Origin: AV17 sp046262735
GTDB taxonomy: Bacteria; Verrucomicrobiota; Verrucomicrobiia; Chthoniobacterales; UBA10450
Direction of reading: 5' to 3'
Length of the DNA stretch: 14,694 bases
NCBI GenBank assembly: GCA_046262735.1
Contig: JBHEMD010000036.1
Coordinates: 1 to 14,694 of the forward strand
Shown: piece by piece, positions 1 through 6,418 of the stretch
Layout of the letters: each line of letters begins with the position of its first letter
How positions within the stretch are numbered: position 1 is the stretch's first letter
Made by a program: the position numbers and the translations under genes
Notes under the pieces: generated by a model
Told to the model about the DNA's origin: nothing
The model's database searches: none
The model's input: only the letters and a program-made list of their open reading frames with translations

Positions 1-428
1 CGCCGGCGGAATGGCATGCGCGCGATATTTGGTCGTTGACGTGGATGTTCGGGACGAGCTTTGGCGCGCTTTTCCTGAGCGTGCTGCCGCTGTTGCTGGC
101 GTCCTTTCACTTAAGCAATGAACTTGTTTGGGTCATCGCCAGCTTTGTCATGTCGATCTTTGTGATCCTCTTTAGCGGGGCGATGATGGTCTGGGGACAC
201 AAATTGACGAAAGGGGGACATCCGCCGCGGGTGCGGTTTTTTCCGAGCGCGGCGAGACTGCTGCTGGTCGTGTCCGGGGTTCTAGCCGGAGCCGGAGCGG
301 TGGGTTTATTTTCGCAGTTTCGGGCCGGATGGTTCATGCTCGGCCTGATCGCCTGTCTGATTGTAGCGGCGTTGTCGCTGGTGGTGTTTCTGGTGGTGCT
401 CGCACGCGCGGCCGCCGGTCGCTCGTAA
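1..428 (+). CDS. Membrane protein, C-terminal part (5'-truncated)
   Basis: The reading frame is open to the left edge (first full codon at 3) and ends with TAA at 426-428, so the true start is probably outside the window; a TTG at 36 and ATG at 45 are in frame but sit just before the first hydrophobic stretch. The visible part holds about four hydrophobic segments: one starting near MFGTSFGALFLSVLP, one around LVWVIASFVMSIFVILF, one around LLLVVSGVLAGAGAVGLF and one around FMLGLIACLIVAALSLVVF. Basic loops (HKLTKGGHPPRVRFF) lie between the second and third. I do not recognise the family; a four-helix inner-membrane protein is all that can be said. It ends 53 bases before zwf on the same strand and could be co-transcribed with it. 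Confidence 0.6.
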   Translation, partial: PAEWHARDIWSLTWMFGTSFGALFLSVLPLLLASFHLSNELVWVIASFVMSIFVILFSGAMMVWGHKLTKGGHPPRVRFFPSAARLLLVVSGVLAGAGAVGLFSQFRAGWFMLGLIACLIVAALSLVVFLVVLARAAAGRS

Positions 429-481
429 AGACGAGGATTCGGCTTCGCTCACCATGGCGTCTGCGTATTGTTGGTAACGCG

Positions 482-2029
482 ATGAACAAAGCCGCAGACC
501 AGCCGCAGGAGAATCCATTGCGCGAAGGACTTTCGACGCGCGCGGTGCCGCAGCCGTGCAGCATTGTGATTTTTGGCGCGACCGGTGATCTGGCACATCG
601 CAAACTGATTCCGGCGCTTTACAACCCCGCCGCCGATGGCGAATTGCCACCGGCGACCACCATCGTCGGTTTTGCACGGCGAAAAAAGACCGACGACGAA
701 TTCCGCAGCGAGCTGGAAAAAGCGACGCGCGATTTTTCCCGGCAAACTGTCCGGGACGAGATCTGGAAAACCTTTGCCGGATCAATTTTTTATCATGAGA
801 GCGAGTTCGAGAATCTGGCCGGCTACAAAAGTTTGGCCGAGCGCCTCGACAAGATCGACAAGGAACGCGGGACGCGCGGCAATCGTCTCTTTTATTTTGC
901 GGCCGCGCCCGATCAATTCGAGCCGATCCTGAAAAACCTCAAAGCAGCGGAGTTAAACAAAACCTGCGCCGGAAGCTGGGCGCGGGTCATCGTGGAGAAA
1001 CCGTTCGGGCACGATCTCGCCTCGGCGCTGGAGCTCAACCGGCTCGTCCGCCATTCCTTCAGTGAGGAGCAGACCTACCGGATCGATCATTTTCTCGGGA
1101 AAGAGACCGCGCAAAACATTCTCGTGCTGCGTTTCGCGAACGCGATTTTCGGTCCGCTCTGGAACCGGCATTATGTCGATCACATTCAGATCACTGCGGC
1201 CGAGACGCTCGGAGTGGAAGGTCGCGCGGGATACTATGAAGATGCGGGCGCATTGCGCGACATGGTGCAAAACCATTTGCTGCAACTGCTTTGTCTCGTC
1301 GCGATGGAACCGCCGACCGGTCTGCGCGCCGACAGCATTCGCGATGAAAAAGTAAAAGTTGTCCGCTCGATCCGGCGTTACTCGGCAGAAAATATCGCGG
1401 CCAACGTGGTGCGTGGCCAGTACGCCGCGGGCGCAATCAACGGCAAACCGGTGCCGGCTTACCGGCAGGAAGAAAAAGTGAAGGCCGACTCGAGCACGGA
1501 CACGTTCGTCGCGCTACGGCTGTTCATCGACAATTGGCGCTGGTCAGGCGTGCCGGTTTACATGCGCGTCGGCAAAAGGCTCCCGAAATCGGCGACCGAA
1601 ATTTCGATCCACTTCAAACACGCCCCGCCAGTTCTCTTCAACAAAGAAACCACCGCCATTGGCCAAAACGTATTGGTCATTCGGATTCAACCCGATGAAG
1701 GAATTTCGTTGCGCATTCAGGCAAAGATACCGGGCACGAGTTTGCGGATTCAACCGGTGAAAATGGATTTTCACTACGGGACTTCATTCGGCAAAGCCAG
1801 CCCCGAGGCCTACGAACGGCTGCTCCTAGACGCGATGAGCGGCGATGCCACCCTGTTTGCCCGACACGATGAAGTGGAAGAAGCGTGGTCTTTTATCGAC
1901 ATCATCGAAAAGGCGTGGAGCGCGAAGAACGATGCACCGGAGCTGTTCTTCTATCCCGCCGGTTCGTGGGGCCCGGAACAAGCCGACGACTTGCTCGCGC
2001 GTGACGGGCGAACTTGGAGGCGGTTATGA
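482..2029 (+). CDS. zwf: Glucose-6-phosphate 1-dehydrogenase
   Basis: Oxidises glucose 6-phosphate to 6-phosphogluconolactone with NADP(+), the entry step of the oxidative pentose phosphate pathway, in the cytoplasm. The 515-residue product has the usual length. Visible landmarks: the dinucleotide-binding motif GATGDL at residues 32-37 after a short N-terminal tail, the conserved EKPFG segment near residue 165, the substrate signature RIDHFLGKE at 200-208 (H203 contacts the sugar phosphate in the family), and QNHLLQ with the general base H265. The frame extends upstream to 329, but that part overlaps the previous gene and precedes the normal N-terminus, so ATG 482 is chosen; no strong Shine-Dalgarno is seen. 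Stop is TGA. opcA follows on the same strand after a REP-like repeat, so the two probably form an operon. Confidence 0.95.
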   Translation: MNKAADQPQENPLREGLSTRAVPQPCSIVIFGATGDLAHRKLIPALYNPAADGELPPATTIVGFARRKKTDDEFRSELEKATRDFSRQTVRDEIWKTFAGSIFYHESEFENLAGYKSLAERLDKIDKERGTRGNRLFYFAAAPDQFEPILKNLKAAELNKTCAGSWARVIVEKPFGHDLASALELNRLVRHSFSEEQTYRIDHFLGKETAQNILVLRFANAIFGPLWNRHYVDHIQITAAETLGVEGRAGYYEDAGALRDMVQNHLLQLLCLVAMEPPTGLRADSIRDEKVKVVRSIRRYSAENIAANVVRGQYAAGAINGKPVPAYRQEEKVKADSSTDTFVALRLFIDNWRWSGVPVYMRVGKRLPKSATEISIHFKHAPPVLFNKETTAIGQNVLVIRIQPDEGISLRIQAKIPGTSLRIQPVKMDFHYGTSFGKASPEAYERLLLDAMSGDATLFARHDEVEEAWSFIDIIEKAWSAKNDAPELFFYPAGSWGPEQADDLLARDGRTWRRL

Positions 2030-2041
2030 AGCTCGCACCAA

Positions 2042-2102
2042 TGGAGGGCCACGGCCCATCGCGTCCGAATGATTGTGGGCGCCGACAGCGCGGCGCCCTC
2101 CA
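2042..2102. repeat. GGAG-type REP-like inverted doublet between zwf and opcA
   Basis: Outer arms TGGAGGGC (2042-2049) and GCCCTCCA (2095-2102) are perfect inverse complements. Each end also has its own hairpin next to a GGAG tetranucleotide: GGGCC-AC-GGCCC at 2046-2057 on the plus strand, and GGGCGCCG/CGGCGCCC (2077-2084 with 2091-2098) read from the minus-strand GGAG. This is the layout of a REP doublet (BIME/REPIN). It separates zwf from opcA and contains the ATG at 2069. Confidence 0.65.
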
Positions 2103-2107
2103 CACCG

Positions 2108-3163
2108 ATGGCTGTCACTGAAACTCATTCAAGCGGCATGCCGGTCGAAATTGCCGACATCGACCGGGAGCTGAAGAAGCTTTGGCAACAGAGCGAAGGC
2201 GTGATGACGCGGGCGTCGCTGATCAATCTTGCCATCTACAGCGAAAAGCCGGATTCGCTTGAAAAAAACACGCAACTGATCGCGAAGATCATTGAGAATC
2301 AGGCCTGCCGCGCGCTCGTCATTTCAGCGAATCGAAAATCAAAAGAGGACCGAGTGGAGGCCTGGCTCAATGCGCACTGCCATGTCGCGCGCGCTGGAGG
2401 TAAACAGATTTGTTCCGAGCAACTTTCTTTTCTGCTCGAAGGTCCGTGCACAAAACTGCTTCCCAGCATCGTTTTTTCCCATCTCGATTCCGATCTGCCG
2501 CTTTATCTCTGGTGGCAGGAGGATTTTCCCGATCCGATGGACCCGCAACTTTGGGCGTGGGTCGATCGGTTGATTTTCGACAGCCAGACCTGGAAAAATT
2601 TTGGCGCGCAGATGCGTCTGGTGGAAACCGCACAGCAGGAAGCGAAACAACGGATCGTGCTTTGCGATCTCAATTGGACGCGACTCGACAAGGTGCGCTA
2701 TGCGATCGCGCAATTCTTCGATCACCCCGCGTCGCACCATCACTTTGCCAAAATCGAAAATCTCAACATCGATTACGCCGCCGGATTCAAATCGACTGCT
2801 CTGCTTTTACTCGGCTGGCTGGGCGCACAGCTGAGTTGGCGTGTCAACGAGCCGGCGGCCAACGGCAGTTGCAGGATGGTGGATGCAAATAATCGCAAGA
2901 TCGACATCGAGCTGCGTCGGCGCGAAGGCGGCCCGATCGGGGGAGTCACCATCAACTCGAGGGGCATTCAGTTCCGGGTCGCACCGGCGCGATGCGGCGA
3001 TCTGCTCGAAATCTCACGGAGCGGTGAAAATGAAACCGCCATGCCCCAAATGATGCCGGCGCAAAACAACGATCCAGCCAGCTTGGTCAGCCAGGAACTG
3101 ATGCGCGGTGGGCCGCATCAGATTTACCTGCGCGCACTCAACTGCGTTCGCGAGCTACTGTAG
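2108..3163 (+). CDS. opcA: OpcA family glucose-6-phosphate dehydrogenase assembly protein
   Basis: OpcA proteins bind and activate or assemble Zwf in cyanobacteria and occur beside zwf in actinobacteria as well; here the gene directly follows zwf, which supports the same role. Family features seen: an N-terminal TRASLINLAIY segment (34-44), CSEQL at 102-106, DLPLYLWW at 129-136, a DRLIFDS segment at 153-159 and DLNWTRL at 187-193, followed by a C-terminal domain ending at RELL. The longest frame starts at ATG 2069, but that codon lies inside the repeat at 2042-2102, so ATG 2108 (351 residues) is preferred; ATG 2138 (MPVEIADID) is also possible. The TAG stop (3161-3163) is part of the GTAG tetranucleotide of the next repeat. 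Regulation by redox state, known for cyanobacterial OpcA, is not demonstrated by the sequence. Confidence 0.87.
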   Translation: MAVTETHSSGMPVEIADIDRELKKLWQQSEGVMTRASLINLAIYSEKPDSLEKNTQLIAKIIENQACRALVISANRKSKEDRVEAWLNAHCHVARAGGKQICSEQLSFLLEGPCTKLLPSIVFSHLDSDLPLYLWWQEDFPDPMDPQLWAWVDRLIFDSQTWKNFGAQMRLVETAQQEAKQRIVLCDLNWTRLDKVRYAIAQFFDHPASHHHFAKIENLNIDYAAGFKSTALLLLGWLGAQLSWRVNEPAANGSCRMVDANNRKIDIELRRREGGPIGGVTINSRGIQFRVAPARCGDLLEISRSGENETAMPQMMPAQNNDPASLVSQELMRGGPHQIYLRALNCVRELL

Positions 3164-3227
3164 CCACGGCGCTGTGCGCCGTCACAATGAGCCGTCAGCC
3201 CAGACGGGCCGTAGGCCCGTGGCTACA
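3159..3227. repeat. GTAG-type REP-like doublet at convergent gene ends
   Basis: Perfect outer arms TGTAGCCACGG (3159-3169) and CCGTGGCTACA (3217-3227). Each arm leads into its own hairpin: ACGGCGC-TGT-GCGCCGT (3166-3182) and ACGGGCC-GTA-GGCCCGT (3204-3220). GTAG stands at the 5' end of each unit (3160-3163 plus strand, 3223-3226 minus strand). The TAG stops of opcA and of the convergent glycosyltransferase are these two GTAG copies. There is no T-run, so an intrinsic terminator is not evident, although the stem-loops could stop transcription or protect the mRNA 3' ends. Confidence 0.8.
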
Positions 3228-4416
3228 AGGCAACGTTGTCGATCAGCTCCACAAGATCGCGCGCATTCTTTTTGATTGAGAAAAGTTCCTCCGCGCGTTT
3301 GCGCCCGTTGTCGCCGAGGCGACGGGCCAATGGAAGATCGACAATGAGCTTTTCGATGGCGCTCGCGAGCACATCGGGCTCGCCCGGCCGAATGAGCAGC
3401 CCGGTTTCGTTGTCGATCACCATTTCTGGAATCCCGCCGACTGCTGTTGAAATCACGGGCAATCCCGTTGCCATCGCTTCCATGATCACCGTGGGCAGAT
3501 TGTCCATGCCGCCCTGCGGATCGATGACGCTCGGGAGAACAAACACGGTCGCGTTTGCGAGATACGTCGCAATTTCGTGTTGCGGCTTCGGCCCAAGTAA
3601 TCGCACGTGTTCTTGCAAACCAAGCTCCTCGATTTGGCGACGCAATTGTTCCTCCAGTGGACCGTCGCCAATAATCTGGCAGCGAAAGACTGTCCCCTGC
3701 TCTTTCAGCAAACCGCACGTGCGGATTAGATCGGCAAAGCCTTTCTTTTCGATTAAACGACCCACCGCAATCAGCACCGGCGGCGCGGTTGAGAAACCCG
3801 CCCGGTTGAACTGCGCAAGATCAAGTCCGTTGTAAATCCGATGGATCCGATCCGCGCGCCCGGGGAAACGTTCCTTCAAAAAATTCGCGGCGTAATTCGT
3901 CTCCGTCACGATGGCGCGGGCAAGATCGACAAGTCGATCAAGGCCAATCTCGAATTCGCGCGGGGCGAAGATGTCGTTGGCGTGCGCGGTAAAGCTGAAA
4001 TGGGTTCCGAAAAACTTTTCGATCCAAAAAGCGGTGCGCGCGGCGAGCCCGGCGAAGTGCGCGTGCACGTGACTGATTCCCGCGTCCCGCAGGCGCAGAC
4101 CGACGTAGACCGCCTGATAAAGCCGGAGGAAATCGGTGCGCTTGCCCCAACTCTCAAGCGCCGCGACAGCGTCGCCGCTCAGTTTTCCCTTTTTGATCGC
4201 GCCCCGAACTTCCTCAGCCAATTCCTCTTCGCCGGGGAGATAATACAGCCGCGTGACGATGCGCTCGTCCCAGTCCTGCGCCGGCTCATTCTCCGGTTTG
4301 CGGATCGAAAAAATCGGCGGCCGGAAACCCTGCCGCTCAAGCTCCGCGACCTCGCGGTAGCAAAATGTCTGAGAAAAAGCCGGGAACCGCTCGAAGAGAT
4401 AAGCAAACTGCGCCAC
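3223..4416 (-). CDS. Family 4 (GT-B fold) glycosyltransferase
   Basis: A 397-residue retaining glycosyltransferase of the GT4 group, probably transferring a sugar from an NDP-sugar during polysaccharide or glycolipid assembly at the cytoplasmic side of the membrane; donor and acceptor cannot be read from sequence. N-terminal acceptor domain: ERFPAFSQTF (9-18), VHAHFAG (117-123), SFTAHANDIFAPRE (141-154), as in WcaL-like colanic-acid enzymes. C-terminal donor domain: GRLIEKKG (219-226), IIGDGPLEEQL (248-258), and NLPTVIMEAMATGLPVIS (306-323). In the E-x7-E motif the first acid is D305 and the second E313. The start is GTG at 4416; an in-frame TGA lies two codons upstream, so no longer start exists. 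It ends with a repeat-borne TAG and diverges from the lipoprotein gene across 39 bases. Confidence 0.9.
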   Translation of the reverse strand: MAQFAYLFERFPAFSQTFCYREVAELERQGFRPPIFSIRKPENEPAQDWDERIVTRLYYLPGEEELAEEVRGAIKKGKLSGDAVAALESWGKRTDFLRLYQAVYVGLRLRDAGISHVHAHFAGLAARTAFWIEKFFGTHFSFTAHANDIFAPREFEIGLDRLVDLARAIVTETNYAANFLKERFPGRADRIHRIYNGLDLAQFNRAGFSTAPPVLIAVGRLIEKKGFADLIRTCGLLKEQGTVFRCQIIGDGPLEEQLRRQIEELGLQEHVRLLGPKPQHEIATYLANATVFVLPSVIDPQGGMDNLPTVIMEAMATGLPVISTAVGGIPEMVIDNETGLLIRPGEPDVLASAIEKLIVDLPLARRLGDNGRKRAEELFSIKKNARDLVELIDNVAL

Positions 4417-4455
4417 GTGTCACTGTTTCGCACAAGTCCTGCTTCTACTCCAATT

Positions 4456-4779
4456 ATGCTGGAACGGTTCGCTAAACTGCTGGCTTTGATTTTCATCGCC
4501 GTCACGTTGCTCGACGGCTGCGCGTATTTCACCAAAAGCGGCCGGCAGCAGCTCGCATATGAAAAGTACGTGCGGAAGTGCAGCAAAAATCGCGATCGGC
4601 AGCGGGCGAAAATGAAAGCGCCGCGCATTCCAAAGTTTGAACCGTCGGAGCCGAAAGAAACGACGCAGCTAAGCGGGTCGCCGCAGTCGGTCACATCGCC
4701 AGGTGAATCGCAGGCGGGGAATGCCGGTTCACAAGCTGCGCCGACAGATTCAGCGCCGCCTCAAGAGCCGTCCCCCTGA
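4456..4779 (+). CDS. Small putative lipoprotein
   Basis: A 107-residue product with a hydrophobic N-terminus (LLALIFIAVTLL) followed by LLDGCAYF, which fits a lipobox with the modified cysteine at residue 22; maturation by signal peptidase II and anchoring to a membrane is inferred. A basic stretch (KYVRKCSKNRDRQRAKMK) follows, then a Pro/Ser/Gln/Gly-rich low-complexity tail to the end. I do not recognise a family. The frame is open far upstream (from 3841) but that part is antisense to the glycosyltransferase, so ATG 4456 just before the signal sequence is the natural start. Its last 19 bases overlap the end of the convergent thioesterase gene. Confidence 0.6.
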   Translation: MLERFAKLLALIFIAVTLLDGCAYFTKSGRQQLAYEKYVRKCSKNRDRQRAKMKAPRIPKFEPSEPKETTQLSGSPQSVTSPGESQAGNAGSQAAPTDSAPPQEPSP

Positions 4780-5162
4780 GGAGCGCCCCGTTTCACCGGG
4801 ATCGGTTTTCCGGCCGAATCGACCGCCACGTAGGTGAAGACGCCGTGGGTGACGTGAACCTGTTCCCCTGTCATGTATCGCGTGACCCAGACATCGACTG
4901 GAATTTTCATGGACGTGCGGCCGATCTTCTCCACTCGCGCGTAACAGGCGACCGTGTCTCCAACTCGTACCGGCTGCAGAAATGACATCGCTTCAATCGC
5001 GACCGTGACGACACGCGCCTTTGCCACTTGAGCGGCCAGGATTGCGCTACCCAAATCCATCTGCGAAACGAGCCAGCCGCCGAAAATGTCCCCATCGCGA
5101 TTCGTATCTTTCGGCATGGCGATCGTCTGGATGACGAGCTCGCCCTGCGGTTGGTCGGACAT
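4761..5162 (-). CDS. YciA-type acyl-CoA thioesterase (hotdog fold)
   Basis: Hydrolyses acyl-CoA to free acid and CoA in the cytoplasm; YciA homologues accept a broad range of chain lengths. The 133-residue protein matches the single-hotdog YciA pattern nearly end to end: PQGELVIQTIAMP (5-17), NRDGDIFGGW (21-30) containing the conserved Asn and Asp of the active site, SQMD (33-36), VTVAIEAMSFLQPVRVGD and the YVAVD strand near the C-terminus. ATG 5162 gives the family's usual N-terminus; a GTG at 5174 is in frame but lies in a repeat. It lies downstream of queA on the same strand, separated by a 93-base repeat. The 3' end overlaps the convergent lipoprotein gene. Confidence 0.9.
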   Translation of the reverse strand: MSDQPQGELVIQTIAMPKDTNRDGDIFGGWLVSQMDLGSAILAAQVAKARVVTVAIEAMSFLQPVRVGDTVACYARVEKIGRTSMKIPVDVWVTRYMTGEQVHVTHGVFTYVAVDSAGKPIPVKRGAPQGDGS

Positions 5163-5168
5163 TTTTTT

Positions 5169-5261
5169 AACCACGAATGGACACTAATAGACACGAATCC
5201 AGTACTGAATCTGCCCATTCGTGTCGATCTTCATTGTGTGGATTCGTGTTTATTTGTGGTT
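5169..5261. repeat. Imperfect inverted repeat between queA and the thioesterase
   Basis: Outer arms AACCAC (5169-5174) and GTGGTT (5256-5261), inner arms ACACGAATCC (5191-5200) and GGATTCGTGT (5240-5249). The left side carries about ten extra bases between outer and inner arms, and the motif CACGAAT or its complement recurs several times. It fills the whole gap between the two genes. The sequence is AT-richer than its surroundings and lacks the GTAG/GGAG hairpin architecture, so it is a different repeat family from the REP-like doublets. Confidence 0.6.
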
Positions 5262-5263
5262 TT

Positions 5264-6274
5264 CTAAACAATCAACATGCAATCGCCGTAGCTGTAGAAG
5301 CGATACCGCTCCCCGATCGCTTCGCGATAAGCGCGCAGCACGAACTCGCGCCCCGCGAACGCGCTCACCAGCATGAGCAATGTCGAACGCGGCAAATGAA
5401 AATTCGTCAGCAGCGCATCGACGACGCGGAATTTAAATGGCGGATAAATGAAGATATTCGTCTCCCCTGACCCGGCATGGATTTCGCGCTCCCTAGACTC
5501 GACGGCTTTAAGCCGTCGAGTTTGTCGCGCGGCGGTTTCGAGCACGCGCACCATGGTTGTGCCGACAGCGATCACGCGTTGCGCGTGGTTAATCCGGCGA
5601 GAAGCTTCTTCGGAGATTGAGAAGCGCTCCGCATGCATCTTGTGCTCGGTGATATTGTCACTGCGCACGGGGCAAAATGTTCCGGTGCCAACGTGCAGTG
5701 TCACGAAAGTATGCGGAATCTCTTTCAAAATCGCGCTCGTGAAATGGAGTCCAGCGGTCGGCGCCGCTAACGCGCCCAATGTGTGCGCGTAGACGGTTTG
5801 GTAACGGGTCTCGTCCTGGGCATCGCTGTCGCGGTCAATATAATGCGGCAGGGGCATCGACCCGCCGGCGTAAAGGTCGATATCTTTCTCCAGGACAATG
5901 ACGCGCTCGCCCTGGGGAAGGACCTCTTGCACTCGCAACCCCACATTGTCGATCTTGGCGGTCGCGCCGACGCGCATTTTGCGGCCGGGCTTGACCAAAC
6001 ATTTCCAGCGCGCCGGTGCGACTCGTTCGATGAAGAGAAAGTCGATTGCGCCATCATCGGACAATTTTCGCGCCGGCAGAACGCGGGTGTCATTGAGCAC
6101 GAGCAGATCGCCCGGTTGCTGGAGCGATTTCAGCTCGAGGAATTGTCGGTGTTCGATCGCTTGCGTCGCGCGATCCAAAATCATCATCCGCGATTCTTCC
6201 CGGCGCGGCAACGGGCGCTGCGCGATCAACTCACGTGGGAGTTGATAATCGTAATCGCTCAATCGCGTGCTCAT
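5264..6274 (-). CDS. queA: S-adenosylmethionine:tRNA ribosyltransferase-isomerase
   Basis: Transfers and isomerises the ribosyl part of SAM onto preQ1 at tRNA position 34 to form epoxyqueuosine, in the cytoplasm. The 336-residue product starts MSTRLSDYDYQLP with the usual IAQRPLPRR near residue 18, and shows LNDTRVLPAR, PTAGLHFT, HVGTGTFCPVR, HAERF and, near the C-terminus, VVDALLTNFHLPRSTLLML and YRFYSYGD. All are family hallmarks. Odd point: residues 252-259 (TRRLKAVE) are encoded by a perfect palindrome at 5497-5521, in a loop where E. coli QueA, as I recall it, is about eight residues shorter. ATG 6274 is the family start; the stop is TAG. The gene diverges from the uracil-DNA glycosylase across a REP-like doublet and precedes the thioesterase. 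Confidence 0.95.
   Translation of the reverse strand: MSTRLSDYDYQLPRELIAQRPLPRREESRMMILDRATQAIEHRQFLELKSLQQPGDLLVLNDTRVLPARKLSDDGAIDFLFIERVAPARWKCLVKPGRKMRVGATAKIDNVGLRVQEVLPQGERVIVLEKDIDLYAGGSMPLPHYIDRDSDAQDETRYQTVYAHTLGALAAPTAGLHFTSAILKEIPHTFVTLHVGTGTFCPVRSDNITEHKMHAERFSISEEASRRINHAQRVIAVGTTMVRVLETAARQTRRLKAVESREREIHAGSGETNIFIYPPFKFRVVDALLTNFHLPRSTLLMLVSAFAGREFVLRAYREAIGERYRFYSYGDCMLIV
5497..5521. repeat. Palindrome inside queA coding sequence
   Basis: Perfect 12-base arms ACTCGACGGCTT (5497-5508) and AAGCCGTCGAGT (5510-5521) around one base. Read in the queA frame it encodes T252 to E259 and the first base of S260, without disturbing the frame. A CTAG tetranucleotide precedes it on the plus strand (5493-5496), one base different from the GTAG of the REP-like units. 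It is probably a single repeat unit accommodated in a surface loop. Confidence 0.75.
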
Positions 6275-6298
6275 TTGACGAGGTCACGTTCTGTTTCT

Positions 6299-6349
6299 TT
6301 AGGGGAAGCAGTTTGCTTCTCGATACGGGACGCTAACAGCGTCCCCTAC
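6299..6349. repeat. GTAG-type REP-like doublet between queA and the glycosylase
   Basis: Two adjacent hairpins: GAAGCA-GTT-TGCTTC (6305-6319), preceded on the plus strand by TTAG, and GGGACGCT-AAC-AGCGTCCC (6327-6345), preceded on the minus strand by GTAG (plus-strand CTAC at 6346-6349). Outer TAGGGG (6300-6305) also pairs with CCCCTA (6343-6348). It lies in the 144-base divergent promoter region (6275-6418); no convincing -35/-10 pair was recognised there. Confidence 0.7.
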
Positions 6350-6418
6350 AGTTTGCCCAGAGCTGTTGCGCGCGCGGAAAAAAATTGCACGACGACAAGA
6401 ATTTACCCAACATCCGAC

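Noticed and set aside
329..481. N-terminal extension of the zwf frame
   Set aside because: It overlaps the upstream membrane-protein gene and precedes the normal G6PD N-terminus; ATG 482 fits the family.
3159..3227. Bidirectional intrinsic terminator
   Set aside because: Hairpins are strong but no T-run follows on either strand; the GTAG architecture fits a REP doublet better, although a role at transcript ends is not excluded.
3841..4455. Long open frame upstream of the lipoprotein
   Set aside because: It is antisense to the well-supported glycosyltransferase; only the part after ATG 4456 has signal-sequence character.
5783..6418. Long open frame upstream of the uracil-DNA glycosylase
   Set aside because: Antisense to queA and then through a repeat; no family resemblance before MQFPSALD.
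6275..6418. preQ1 riboswitch ahead of queA
   Set aside because: No aptamer-like fold was recognised; the region is occupied by the hairpin doublet.
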